From: Sphingomonadales bacterium
Lineage (GTDB): Bacteria; Pseudomonadota; Alphaproteobacteria; Sphingomonadales; Sphingomonadaceae
Length of the DNA: 64,000 nt
Assembly (NCBI GenBank): GCA_009995225.1
Contig: JAACPW010000003.1
Location: 1-64,000, forward strand
Reading direction: 5' to 3'
Under the pieces are notes generated by a model. That model ran no database searches and was not told the DNA's origin. It was given only the letters and a program-made list of their open reading frames with translations. The position numbers and the translations under genes are program-made. Below are positions 25,889-34,300 of the stretch, in pieces; position 1 is the stretch's first letter, and the number at the start of each line of letters is the position of its first letter.

Positions 25889-26745
25889 GCACGATGAAAC
25901 TCAAAATCCGACACACCACCCACTATGCTTTCACGCAGCCGGTGGTCCATGCGCTTCAGCGGCTGCGGCTGACCCCCAAGGAAACGCAGGGCCAGCGGAT
26001 TATCGAATGGAACATGACCTTCGATAACGCCCATGCGGAGCTGCAATATGACGATCAGCATTTCAACCACGTCACGCTGATCGGGCTGGAGCCGGGGGCG
26101 CACGAAGTGACCGTGACCTGCGACGGTGTGGTCGAGACAGACGACAACGCCGGGGTGATCGGGCGGCATTCGGGGCACCTGCCCTTGTGGAGTTTCCTGC
26201 GCCAGACCCCGCTGACCCGGCCCGGCGCCAAGCTGCGCGGGTTGCTGCGCGATGTGCCGGAACAGGCAAGCGCCGCGCCGCTCGATTTCCTCCATTCGCT
26301 GTCCGGTATGATCCGCGAGCGTGTCGTCTACGAAACGGGCCGCACCCATTCCGGCACCACCGCTGAAGAGGCGGTGGGGCACGGCGCTGGCGTGTGTCAG
26401 GACCACGCGCATATCTTCATCGCCGCCGCCCGCGTCAACGGGATCCCGGCGCGCTATGTCAGCGGCTATTTGATGATGGATGATCGCATCCATCAAGAAG
26501 CAACCCACGCGTGGGCGGAAGCCCATGTCGAAGGATTGGGTTGGGTCGGCTTTGACGTGTCGAACGGGATCTCTCCCGATCCGCGCTATGTTCGCGTGGC
26601 AACGGGCAGCGATTACCGGGACGCGGCGCCTGTAACCGGCATCAGCTTTGGCGGCGCAGCGGACGAGGTGCTGACCGTGGGTGTCGCGGTGGAATCCCAG
26701 CCCACCAATCGGCAATCGCAAAGCCAAAACCAGAGCCAGAGTTAA
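25885..26745 (+). CDS. transglutaminase-like cysteine protease family protein
   Basis: The 286-residue protein has an N-terminal beta domain (MKLKIRHTTHYAF) and a transglutaminase core with Cys in GHGAGVCQDHAHIFI, His in EATHAWAEAHV and Asp in GWVGFDVSNGI, forming the papain-like triad. It probably hydrolyses or transfers an amide bond, and fits the ATP-grasp/alpha-E/Anbu set. The C-terminal tail is a Gln/Ser repeat. Confidence 0.88.
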   Translation: MSTMKLKIRHTTHYAFTQPVVHALQRLRLTPKETQGQRIIEWNMTFDNAHAELQYDDQHFNHVTLIGLEPGAHEVTVTCDGVVETDDNAGVIGRHSGHLPLWSFLRQTPLTRPGAKLRGLLRDVPEQASAAPLDFLHSLSGMIRERVVYETGRTHSGTTAEEAVGHGAGVCQDHAHIFIAAARVNGIPARYVSGYLMMDDRIHQEATHAWAEAHVEGLGWVGFDVSNGISPDPRYVRVATGSDYRDAAPVTGISFGGAADEVLTVGVAVESQPTNRQSQSQNQSQS

Positions 26746-26851
26746 GGCCTGTCGTTGCCTTGTGCGCATGCGCTTGCCCGCAGCCTTTGCGCAAGCGCGC
26801 GCTTCGGGCTAGGGCGCAGCCAACAAGGTTGGGGCAAAACAGGATGACGGC

Positions 26852-27598
26852 ATGACCTATTGCGTTGGCATGGTGCTTGAAAAGGGCCTTGTGCTCATGA
26901 GCGACACCCGCACCAATTCGGGCGTCGACAACATCTCGACCTTCCGCAAGATGTTCCAGTGGAGCGTGCCGGGTGAGCGCATGATCGCGGTCATGACGGC
27001 GGGTAATCTTGCGACCACCCAAGCGGTGATCAGCCAGCTCGATGAACGCACCAAAACGCCGAGCGAACGCGACAATGCCCTGCTCAAGGGGCCGACCATG
27101 TTTCAGGTCGTCACCGAAATCGGACGCCTGCTGCGCGCCACCATCGAAACCGCGCAGAAGGTCAATGGCGAAGGCGGCAAGGGACGCTTTACCGCCACCA
27201 TGATCGTTGCCGGGCAGATTGCGGGGATGCAGCCGCGCCTGTTCATGATCTATCCCGAAGGCAATTTCATCGAGGCGAGCTGGGATACGCCGTTCTTTCA
27301 AATCGGTGAGACCAAGTATGGACGCCCGATCCTGTTGCGCGGGTATAACCGGGAAATGACCTTTGAAGACGCGGTCAAACTGATGATGGTCAGTTTCGAC
27401 TCGACTCTGAAAGCTAACCTGTCAGTCGGTTTGCCGCTTGACCTGCTGGTGATCGGGAAGGACGAATTTGCCGCAACGCACGAACATCGGATAACCTCAG
27501 ACGACCCGTATTTCGACACGATTTCATCGGGTTGGGGGGATGCCTTGCGCTCGGCCTTTCATTCTTTGCCGCCCTACCGGTTCAGTGATGACGCTTAG
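26852..27598 (+). CDS. Anbu, proteasome-type protease (bacterial proteasome homologue)
   Basis: The 248-residue Ntn-hydrolase starts MTYCVG, so removal of Met exposes the nucleophile Thr2; Asp18 in MSDTRTNSG and Lys33 in FRKM complete the proteasome-type site. A conserved C-terminal region includes SVGLPLDLLVI. Anbu proteins form open helical rings and are known to be encoded with ATP-grasp, alpha-E and transglutaminase genes, exactly as here. A 106-bp gap with a hairpin (GCGCTTGC 26770-26777 / GCAAGCGC 26791-26798) separates it from the transglutaminase gene, so it may also have its own promoter. Confidence 0.92.
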   Translation: MTYCVGMVLEKGLVLMSDTRTNSGVDNISTFRKMFQWSVPGERMIAVMTAGNLATTQAVISQLDERTKTPSERDNALLKGPTMFQVVTEIGRLLRATIETAQKVNGEGGKGRFTATMIVAGQIAGMQPRLFMIYPEGNFIEASWDTPFFQIGETKYGRPILLRGYNREMTFEDAVKLMMVSFDSTLKANLSVGLPLDLLVIGKDEFAATHEHRITSDDPYFDTISSGWGDALRSAFHSLPPYRFSDDA

Positions 27599-27615
27599 GC
27601 GCTGCGCCTGATCTG

Positions 27616-27630
27616 GCTCCGATACGGAGC
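27616..27630. promoter_or_regulatory. palindrome between Anbu and the LuxR-type gene
   Basis: GCTCCG and CGGAGC flank three bases. No T-run follows on either strand, so it does not look like an intrinsic terminator. It lies 110 bases upstream of the regulator gene and may be an operator. The rest of 27599-27740 shows no other gene. Confidence 0.3.
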
Positions 27631-27740
27631 AAAATAACGTCGATATTTGAAGGCCTTGGTCTATCGCGGAGATGGTAAATCGTCCGGATTGGCGGCGCTC
27701 CTGCGTGTAACCTTACATAGGTTGGCGCACAGACCATGGC

Positions 27741-28361
27741 ATGACCCGCAAATCCTCCCTCCACTTCATCGATTCCTGCAGCCGCCAACGTGCAGAATTG
27801 GCCCGGGTGGGCTTTGCACTGGGGCATCATTGCGAGGTGTATGGCGATCTCTCCGAACTGGCGGTGCATCCGCCGCGCGAAGGGATCATCGTGGCCCGCG
27901 ATACCGCCGAGGAAGGCGGGGTGGGGATGATCCTTGAACGGCTCGGCCGGCTGGGTATCTGGCTGCCGCTGATCGCGGTGGAGGTTCAGCCGCGGCCCGG
28001 CCGGATCGTCGAAGCGATCAAGTCCGGCGCGCTCGACTATCTGGCGCTGCCGCTGGATCCCGAACGCTTCACCCGCTGTCTGATGCGGATCGAGAAGGAG
28101 GCCGAACAGTTCGGCGCCGCCCGCCGCCGCATGATCGAAGCGCGCGACCGGATTTCGACCCTTTCGGGCCGCGAACGCGAAGTGCTGGACTGGTTGGCCG
28201 AAGGCAGCAGCAACAAGGCCATCGCCCGTGAACTCGATATCAGCCCGCGCACGGTCGAGATTCACCGTGCAAACATGATGACCAAGCTTGGCGCACGCCA
28301 CGCGGCAGAAGCCGTGCGATTGAAATTGGAGGCGAAGCTGGAGCCCAAATTGCGGGCGTAG
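27741..28361 (+). CDS. LuxR/FixJ-type transcriptional regulator with degenerate receiver
   Basis: The 206-residue protein has an N-terminal receiver-like domain (about 5-120) and a C-terminal LuxR helix-turn-helix (about 140-195: LSGREREVLDWLAEGSSNKAIARELDIS in part). In the receiver the acidic pair is reduced to Asp11, the phosphoacceptor region reads IIVARDT (Asp54 possible, but shifted) and the conserved Lys is Leu104 (LALPLD). Signalling by ordinary phosphotransfer is doubtful. It directly follows the Anbu cluster on the same strand and may control it, which is inference. Confidence 0.82.
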   Translation: MTRKSSLHFIDSCSRQRAELARVGFALGHHCEVYGDLSELAVHPPREGIIVARDTAEEGGVGMILERLGRLGIWLPLIAVEVQPRPGRIVEAIKSGALDYLALPLDPERFTRCLMRIEKEAEQFGAARRRMIEARDRISTLSGREREVLDWLAEGSSNKAIARELDISPRTVEIHRANMMTKLGARHAAEAVRLKLEAKLEPKLRA

Positions 28362-28448
28362 CGCCAAACGCCAGTGGCCCGGCTCAGCCTTCATCTCCGG
28401 CGAGACGCAAGCCCACGCAACACGTTTGATTCCAGCATTTCCTCCTTA

Positions 28449-28497
28449 GGCGGTCCCGGTTCTGGTGGTTCAGCAGACCGGGGCCGCCTCAATTTTT
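28449..28497 (+). terminator. intrinsic terminator after the LuxR-type gene
   Basis: A 12-bp stem (28449-28460 with 28477-28488, including one G-T pair) and a 16-base loop are followed by TCAATTTTT. It ends the Anbu-side transcription 88 bp downstream of the regulator stop. On the minus strand the extensin gene ends at 28550 and may use the same stem. Confidence 0.7.
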
Positions 28498-28549
28498 CGG
28501 ACACATGACTCAATTGCCGGCGCAAGGGCCCGTCATGGCGCAGCTGCGT

Positions 28550-29275
28550 TCATCGGCAGAACTTTGCACCTGTGCCTTCGAGATGGAAGTGATCTGCGTG
28601 CGCGGCATTATATTGCGGGCCAAGCACTGTGCCAAAACGCTTGCAGGCGCTTTTGTGCACCACCCGAAGAAATTCGCGCGTGGCAGCATCGCCGCCGTCC
28701 CAATCGCGTTTCACCTCGACGCGCCGCCCGTTTTCCAGCACGAACGCCGACACGTCGATCGCCTCGGCACGGGCATGGGCTGACCGGCGCTGGCTACCGG
28801 CGACATTGCGGCAGGAATAGGAACCCATCGTCTCGATCCGCGCAACCGGACTGCCGAGCAGATCGCGCGCGGCGCGATCGACGCCAAACCGGGCCCAATC
28901 GCCGAATGTCTTGGCAACGGTGCACTGAACCGGCCCCAGATTGCTGAGGCTGAGCGGTGTGCGATCACCCGCCAGCGCCATCAATTGCACCGTCCCAAGC
29001 TTGTTGCAGCCGGGCGCCGCGTAGGTATCGGGAAGCGGACTGAACCGCGCGCCGCTAGCGCCGAGATCGGCGAGGCAGCGGGCATCTTCGGGACGCGGTA
29101 GGTAACTTTGCTGGGCGGTGGCGATCGGAACCGCCGGACGTGCCGGTGCGCGCGTGCCTTGGCTGGGACCGCCTGGAGCCGCGCCACCGCTTCCGGGGAT
29201 CAACGAACCGCATCCCGCCAGCATCAGCGCGCCCGCTGCCAGCATCCATCCGCGAAGTGAAGCCTGTCCCGTCAT
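28550..29275 (-). CDS. extensin-like lipoprotein, peptidase M15-like
   Basis: The 241-residue protein has a lipobox LMLAGC (Cys22), a Gly/Pro linker and an extensin-like C-terminal domain (PF06904 type). Visible are SQRRSAHARAEAIDVSAF and HADHFHLE, the His/Asp/His pattern of LAS-type zinc peptidases such as D-Ala-D-Ala carboxypeptidases. Four cysteines may pair. It probably acts on peptidoglycan in the periplasm; activity is inferred. Confidence 0.82.
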   Translation of the reverse strand: MTGQASLRGWMLAAGALMLAGCGSLIPGSGGAAPGGPSQGTRAPARPAVPIATAQQSYLPRPEDARCLADLGASGARFSPLPDTYAAPGCNKLGTVQLMALAGDRTPLSLSNLGPVQCTVAKTFGDWARFGVDRAARDLLGSPVARIETMGSYSCRNVAGSQRRSAHARAEAIDVSAFVLENGRRVEVKRDWDGGDAATREFLRVVHKSACKRFGTVLGPQYNAAHADHFHLEGTGAKFCR

Positions 29276-29363
29276 GACTAAGGACTATGTAACACAAATG
29301 GTTAACAGTCCGGAAACGAATGTGGAAAAAGCAAGAATCTTACGGGTTTTCCCGAAGGGTGCG

Positions 29364-30848
29364 TTAGGCGTTTGGAGCGTTGCGCCGCGTCAGGCGGCTC
29401 ACCACCACGATCGCGATGAGCGCCGCAGCAAAGCCCGGAACGATTTCGTAAAGGCCGGGGCCGCCCAGGAAGGCTGTGTTCCAGCCCAGCGCAATCCACG
29501 CGGCAACCACGCCTGCGCCTGTCACCAGACCTGCCACGGCGCCCGCACCGGTCATTCCGCGTCCCTCGCCCCCATTCCAGGTGAGGGCCAACAGGATCAG
29601 CGGACCAAACGCGGCGCCAAAGCCCGCCCAGGCATTGGCCACCAGCCCCAGCACTTCGCTTTCCGGATCAGCCGCAATCACCATCGCGGCCGCCGCGACC
29701 AGCGCCACAGCGACACGGCTGACATTCACCGCCTCGCGCTCGGACGCGTTGCGGCGCAGAAACAGGCGGTAGAAATCTTCGGTCAGCGAAGAGGAAGAGA
29801 CCAACAACTGCGACGAAATCGTGCTCATGATCGCTGCCAGCAGCGCGGCATAGAGGAAGCCCGTGATCGCCGGGTGGAACAGCAATTGCGCGAGCACGAT
29901 GAAGATCGTCTCGGGATCGTCGACCACCAACCCGTTGCGCTCCACATAAGCGCGGCCTGCCAGACCCAGGCCGAGCGCACCCACCAGCGCGATGCCCATC
30001 CACCCCATGCCATAGGCGGCGGCGCGGGGCACGTTCTTCACCTTGTCGATCGCCATGAAGCGCACGATGATGTGCGGCTGGCCGAAATAACCCAGACCCC
30101 ATGTGACCGCGCTGATGAAGCCGATCGCGGTCAGCCCCTGTGTCAGATCGAGAAAGCCGTCGACCGGAACCTGCGTCAGGCTTTCTCCCGCGGAACCGCC
30201 GGGGCCGAACATCACCACCAGCGGCATGATGATCAGCGCCACCATCATGATCAGGCCCTGCACGAAGTCGGTCAGGCTGACCGCCAGAAACCCGCCGACC
30301 ATGGTGTAAGCCAGCACAATCCCGGCGGTGATGAAGATGCCCATCATGTAATCGGACATTCCGGTGTTCGGCAGGATGCCGGCAAAGGCGGTCTCGAACA
30401 GCTTGCCCCCACCGACCAGACCGGCGGCGGTGTAGACGGTGAAGAACGCCACGATGATGATCGCGGACGTGACACGCAGCATCGTGCCGCGCTCTGGAAA
30501 GCGGTTGGCGAGGAATTGCGGGATGGTGAGGGCGTTGCCCATCCGCTCGGTCTGTTCGCGCAGCCGGGGCGCGACGATGATCCAGTTGGCCAGCGCGCCC
30601 ACGAACAGCCCGATGCCGATCCACGCCTCCACCAGGCCGGCGGTGTAGAGTGCGCCGGGCAGTCCCAGCAACAGCCAGCCCGACATGTCGGATGCGCCCG
30701 CGCTCAGGGCGGCGACCGAAGGCGGAAGGTTGCGCCCGGCCAGCAGATATCCGGCACTGTCGTCGGTCGATTTGCGCCAGGCATACAAGCCGATGGCGAT
30801 CATGAGGACGAAGTAAGCAGCGAGCGAGGCAAGGGTATAGGCATTCAT
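29364..30848 (-). CDS. putP: sodium/proline symporter
   Basis: The 494-residue sodium:solute symporter has about 13 membrane helices, with GYLLAGRNLPPSVAALSAGASDMSGWLLLGLPG near the N-terminus (seen in part) and the SSSF signature region around ISSQLLVSSSSLTEDFY. The order and residues agree with PutP, which imports proline with Na+. It stands alone, without putA. Transcription probably ends in the 88-bp gap before the extensin gene, where CGGGTTTTCCCG is the only hairpin. Confidence 0.88.
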   Translation of the reverse strand: MNAYTLASLAAYFVLMIAIGLYAWRKSTDDSAGYLLAGRNLPPSVAALSAGASDMSGWLLLGLPGALYTAGLVEAWIGIGLFVGALANWIIVAPRLREQTERMGNALTIPQFLANRFPERGTMLRVTSAIIIVAFFTVYTAAGLVGGGKLFETAFAGILPNTGMSDYMMGIFITAGIVLAYTMVGGFLAVSLTDFVQGLIMMVALIIMPLVVMFGPGGSAGESLTQVPVDGFLDLTQGLTAIGFISAVTWGLGYFGQPHIIVRFMAIDKVKNVPRAAAYGMGWMGIALVGALGLGLAGRAYVERNGLVVDDPETIFIVLAQLLFHPAITGFLYAALLAAIMSTISSQLLVSSSSLTEDFYRLFLRRNASEREAVNVSRVAVALVAAAAMVIAADPESEVLGLVANAWAGFGAAFGPLILLALTWNGGEGRGMTGAGAVAGLVTGAGVVAAWIALGWNTAFLGGPGLYEIVPGFAAALIAIVVVSRLTRRNAPNA

Positions 30849-31012
30849 GAAAGGCGGGGTAACAAGAAGCGTCAGCGATTACCACCGTGTGCGTGGCAAG
30901 CGATGCACCTGAACCGCGCATGACCCGGCAGGTCGGTCTGTCGCACAACGAACGTCCTGACCGGACCTTGCCACGGCTTGCGGTTAGGTTCTTCTAAAAA
31001 CACGACGAACCG

Positions 31013-31027
31013 TGTTGCATTGCAACA
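31013..31027. promoter_or_regulatory. perfect inverted repeat in the putP/outer-membrane protein intergenic region
   Basis: TGTTGCA-T-TGCAACA lies about 90 bases upstream of the outer-membrane protein start and 165 bases from the putP start. Symmetry with a single central base suggests a dimeric regulator site. The 268-bp divergent region 30849-31116 has no other gene that I can support. Confidence 0.4.
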
Positions 31028-31116
31028 TTCGTATGGAACATCGTTACCGCAAGGCTAGTTAGCTGCGGGCATTCCAACGGGAATTGTGATCAAAGTTTAA
31101 CGGTTTGGAGTTTGTA

Positions 31117-31962
31117 ATGACTTTCGCAAAGACACTAACCTTCACCAGCGGGCTGGCGGCCTTGTCGATGTCCTCGGCGGCCTTCGCACAGGATGACGAA
31201 CGCTATTTTAGCGGCCCCTATATCTCGGGGGCTGTCGGCCTTGAAATGGTCGAAGACAGGGCGAGCGATTCCATCGTGTTCGACACGGATGGTGATGGCA
31301 CCTTCACGGATTCGGTGAACACGGTAACGGGCGCCAATGCCTTTGCCCCCGGCTTTTGCCCCGGACCGGCCCTGTCGCCTGCCAGCGCGCGTTGCGGTGG
31401 CAATAACCAGGAAGAAGGCTATGCCGTTCGTATCGGTTATGATCAGCACATGGGTGACGGTCCGTTCGTCGCTGGTATCCTGATCGAAGGCGCGCGTCCG
31501 GGCGTCGAAGAGTTCACCACCGGCTTCAGCACCACTCCGGCGTCCTACACCTTTGGCCGCGAAATGGATTGGGCTGTGACCGGCCGCGGACGTCTCGGCA
31601 TCTCGCCGGGTGATGGCCGCACGCTGTTCTATGCGACCGGCGGTGCCGGCTTTGCAAAGATCGAACGCAGCTTCACCACCACCAATGGCGCCAATTCCTT
31701 CACGGGCGACAACGACAGTGATTGGGAGTTTGGTTATCAGGTCGGCGGCGGCGCCGAATTGATGCTGACCCGCAACATCGGCCTGGGTCTTGAGTATCTC
31801 TACTCCAGCTTCAACGATGACGATTACACCGTTGCCGTTGGACCGGGCACCGCGCCTGCGACCAACCCGTTCCTGATCGAAAACGGCGGCACAGACATGC
31901 GTCTGTCGAACGATCGGTTCGATTACCACGCTCTGCGTGCGACGGTGAACCTGCGCTTCTAA
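31117..31962 (+). CDS. outer-membrane beta-barrel protein
   Basis: The 281-residue protein has a signal peptide cut after SSAAFA (about residue 24), amphipathic beta strands typical of an eight-stranded Omp25/Lom-like barrel and a C-terminal aromatic residue (VNLRF). An early loop holds DTDGDGTFTD, a calcium-loop-like Asp cluster, and a later loop has two Cys (GFCPGP, ARCGG) that could form a disulfide. ATG 31117 has GGAG 6 bases upstream. It ends at a strong bidirectional terminator. Confidence 0.82.
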   Translation: MTFAKTLTFTSGLAALSMSSAAFAQDDERYFSGPYISGAVGLEMVEDRASDSIVFDTDGDGTFTDSVNTVTGANAFAPGFCPGPALSPASARCGGNNQEEGYAVRIGYDQHMGDGPFVAGILIEGARPGVEEFTTGFSTTPASYTFGREMDWAVTGRGRLGISPGDGRTLFYATGGAGFAKIERSFTTTNGANSFTGDNDSDWEFGYQVGGGAELMLTRNIGLGLEYLYSSFNDDDYTVAVGPGTAPATNPFLIENGGTDMRLSNDRFDYHALRATVNLRF

Positions 31963-31981
31963 TCAGCCCGGCACTGTAAAC

Positions 31982-32020
31982 AAAAACCCCGCGCAAGCTC
32001 AGGCTTGCGCGGGGTTTTTT
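31982..32020. terminator. bidirectional intrinsic terminator between omp and typA
   Basis: A perfect 12-bp stem (CCCCGCGCAAGC 31987-31998, GCTTGCGCGGGG 32003-32014) with a 4-base loop is flanked by an A-run on the left and a T-run on the right, so it terminates both the plus-strand outer-membrane protein gene and the minus-strand typA. Confidence 0.93.
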
Positions 32021-32047
32021 GTATTCTTAGCGCCGTGGCGCCTGCGA

Positions 32048-33883
32048 TCAGCTGTCCTTCTTGCGGCGCATTTTCTTGCGCTCGTTCGGGTCAAGCTCCG
32101 CCTTGCGCAAGCGGATCGATTCAGGCGTGACTTCGACCATCTCGTCATCATCGATGTAGGCGATGGACTGTTCCAGCGTCATCCGGCGCGGCGGGGTGAG
32201 GCGGATCGCCTCGTCCTTGCCGCTCGACCGGACGTTGGAAAGCTGCTTGGCCTTCATCGGGTTGACTTCAAGATCATCGGGCTTGGCGTTCTCGCCGATG
32301 ATCATGCCCTGATAGACCTTCATCTGCGCGCCCACGAACAATTCGCCGCGTTCTTCGAGCATGTTGAGCGCATAGGCATTGGCTTCGCCATCGCCGTTCG
32401 AAATCAGCACGCCGTTGATGCGGCCTTCGATCGGGCCCTTGTAAGCATCATACTTCTCGAACAGGCGGTTCATGATCCCGGTGCCGCGCGTGTCGGACAG
32501 GAATTCGCCGTGATAGCCGATCAGCCCGCGTGACGGGGCGGAGAAGGTGATGCGGGTCTTGCCGAGGCCCGAGGGGCGCATTTCGGTCAGATCGGCCTTG
32601 CGGCGCTGCATCTTCTCGACAACCGTGCCCGAGTGTTCGTCGTCCACGTCGATCACGACGGTTTCGTACGGCTCCATGCGCTTGCCGCCTTCTTCGCGGA
32701 ACAGCACGCGCGGGCGGCTGATGCCCAGCTCGAAGCCTTCGCGGCGCATCGTTTCGATCAGCACGCCCAGCTGCAATTCGCCGCGCCCGGCGACTTCGTA
32801 GGCGTCCTTGTCTTCCGACTCCGTCACGCGGATAGCGACATTGGTTTCCGCTTCGCGCAGCAGACGGTCGCGGATGATGCGGGTGGTGACCTTGCTGCCT
32901 TCGCGCCCGGCAAGCGGGCTGTCATTCACCGAAAAGCGCATCGCCAGTGTCGGCGGGTCGATCGGCTGCGCGGCAATCGGTTCGCTGACCGAAGGATCGC
33001 AGATGGTGTTGGCCACCGTTGCCTTTTCGAGGCCAGCCAGCGCGATGATGTCGCCCGCACGCGCCACTTCGACCGGCACACGCTCCAGCCCGTCAAAGCT
33101 CATCAGCTTGGTCGCGCGGCCCACTTCGACGACCTTGCCGTCCATATCGATGGCGTGGATCGGATCATTGACGCGGATCGTGCCCGACTGGACGCGGCCG
33201 GTGATGACGCGGCCCATGAAGTTGTCGCGGTCCAGCAGCGTGGCCAGGAAGCTGAACTTGGCATCGGGATCGAGGCCGGGCGAGGGGACGTGCTCGATGA
33301 TCTTTTCAAACAGCGGAGCCAGGCTGCCTTCGCGGCGCTCCTGATCTTCGCTGGCATAGCCATCGCGGCCCGAGGCGTAGAGCACCGGAAATTCGAGCTG
33401 ATCGTCGGCGGCATCGAGGCTGACAAACAGGTCGAACACTTCGTCCAGAACTTCCTGCGGACGGCCATCGGGACGGTCGATCTTGTTGACGACCACGATG
33501 GGGCGCAGGCCCAGCGCCAGCGCCTTGCCGGTCACGAACTTGGTCTGCGGCATCGCGCCTTCGGCACTGTCAACCAGCAGGATCACGCCGTCGACCATGC
33601 TCAGAATACGCTCCACCTCGGCGCCGAAATCGGCGTGTCCGGGGGTGTCGACGATATTGATGCGCGTGGTGTTGCCATCGGCGCCGTGCCATTCGACACT
33701 GGTGCACTTGGCCAGAATGGTGATCCCGCGTTCTTTTTCGAGATCGCCCGAATCCATGGCGCGTTCTTCGACCCGCTGATTCTCGCGGAAGGTGCCCGAT
33801 TGGCGGAACAGTTGGTCAACCAGCGTGGTCTTGCCGTGGTCAACGTGGGCGATAATCGCGATATTTCTAAGGGCGGACGACAT
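32048..33883 (-). CDS. typA: translational GTPase TypA/BipA
   Basis: The 611-residue ribosome-binding GTPase has G1 [11 protein letters not shown]2 RGITI, G3 DTPGHADFG and G4 VNKIDR, then EF-Tu domain II, EF-G-like domains III and V, and the BipA-specific C-terminal domain. It acts in ribosome assembly and stress/low-temperature adaptation. ATG 33883 has GGAAG upstream. The leader contains two stem-loops (see 33884-34300). Confidence 0.95.
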   Translation of the reverse strand: MSSALRNIAIIAHVDHGKTTLVDQLFRQSGTFRENQRVEERAMDSGDLEKERGITILAKCTSVEWHGADGNTTRINIVDTPGHADFGAEVERILSMVDGVILLVDSAEGAMPQTKFVTGKALALGLRPIVVVNKIDRPDGRPQEVLDEVFDLFVSLDAADDQLEFPVLYASGRDGYASEDQERREGSLAPLFEKIIEHVPSPGLDPDAKFSFLATLLDRDNFMGRVITGRVQSGTIRVNDPIHAIDMDGKVVEVGRATKLMSFDGLERVPVEVARAGDIIALAGLEKATVANTICDPSVSEPIAAQPIDPPTLAMRFSVNDSPLAGREGSKVTTRIIRDRLLREAETNVAIRVTESEDKDAYEVAGRGELQLGVLIETMRREGFELGISRPRVLFREEGGKRMEPYETVVIDVDDEHSGTVVEKMQRRKADLTEMRPSGLGKTRITFSAPSRGLIGYHGEFLSDTRGTGIMNRLFEKYDAYKGPIEGRINGVLISNGDGEANAYALNMLEERGELFVGAQMKVYQGMIIGENAKPDDLEVNPMKAKQLSNVRSSGKDEAIRLTPPRRMTLEQSIAYIDDDEMVEVTPESIRLRKAELDPNERKKMRRKKDS

Positions 33884-34300
33884 TCAGGAAACTTCCGGTG
33901 AAAAGCCGGACACAAGGTGCGTCCGGGACAAGGAAAACGGGCACCGCGGGTGAAGCGGTGCGTTAGGCAATATTCATGGCAGGTTAGCGACAGCGACCGG
34001 ACGCTACGGCAAGCGCCGATGATGCGTTCGAGTGCTGCGTTGCAACATCGCCGTGGCGCCTAGCGCAACACAAGCGCGGGGGCAAGCGCAGGGCGCATTC
34101 AGGGCATCATCCTGACGCAATCGAGTGTGACTCTGGCGCAACAATTCGCCCCGTTGACCCTGAAAATCACGGTGTGGCCGCTTGTGGCTGGCGCAACACT
34201 GGCTTATCACTGCGCACGCATGATCACGGGAGAGAGCGCACGGCAACGTGTGTGCCCACAAGGGCACCGGGATCGCGACGTATTTTGGAGAGGAACTTTC
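33884..34300. other. 417-bp divergent intergenic region, typA / TonB-dependent receptor
   Basis: No gene is supported here. On the typA side two perfect hairpins follow one another: CCGGAC 33906-33911 with GTCCGG 33921-33926, and GCACCGC 33941-33947 with GCGGTGC 33955-33961; both would lie in the typA leader if transcription starts upstream of them. On the receptor side GTGCCC 34252-34257 pairs with GGGCAC 34262-34267, 33 bases before its ATG. Promoter elements could not be fixed. The open frames that run through it are antisense shadows. Confidence 0.6.

Noticed and set aside
28498..28514. Possible third copy of the 38-bp dispersed repeat (with another at 36984-36998)
   Set aside because: Only about 10-14 bases (GGACACATGA and neighbours) are shared, too short to call full copies; mentioned only as possible relatives.
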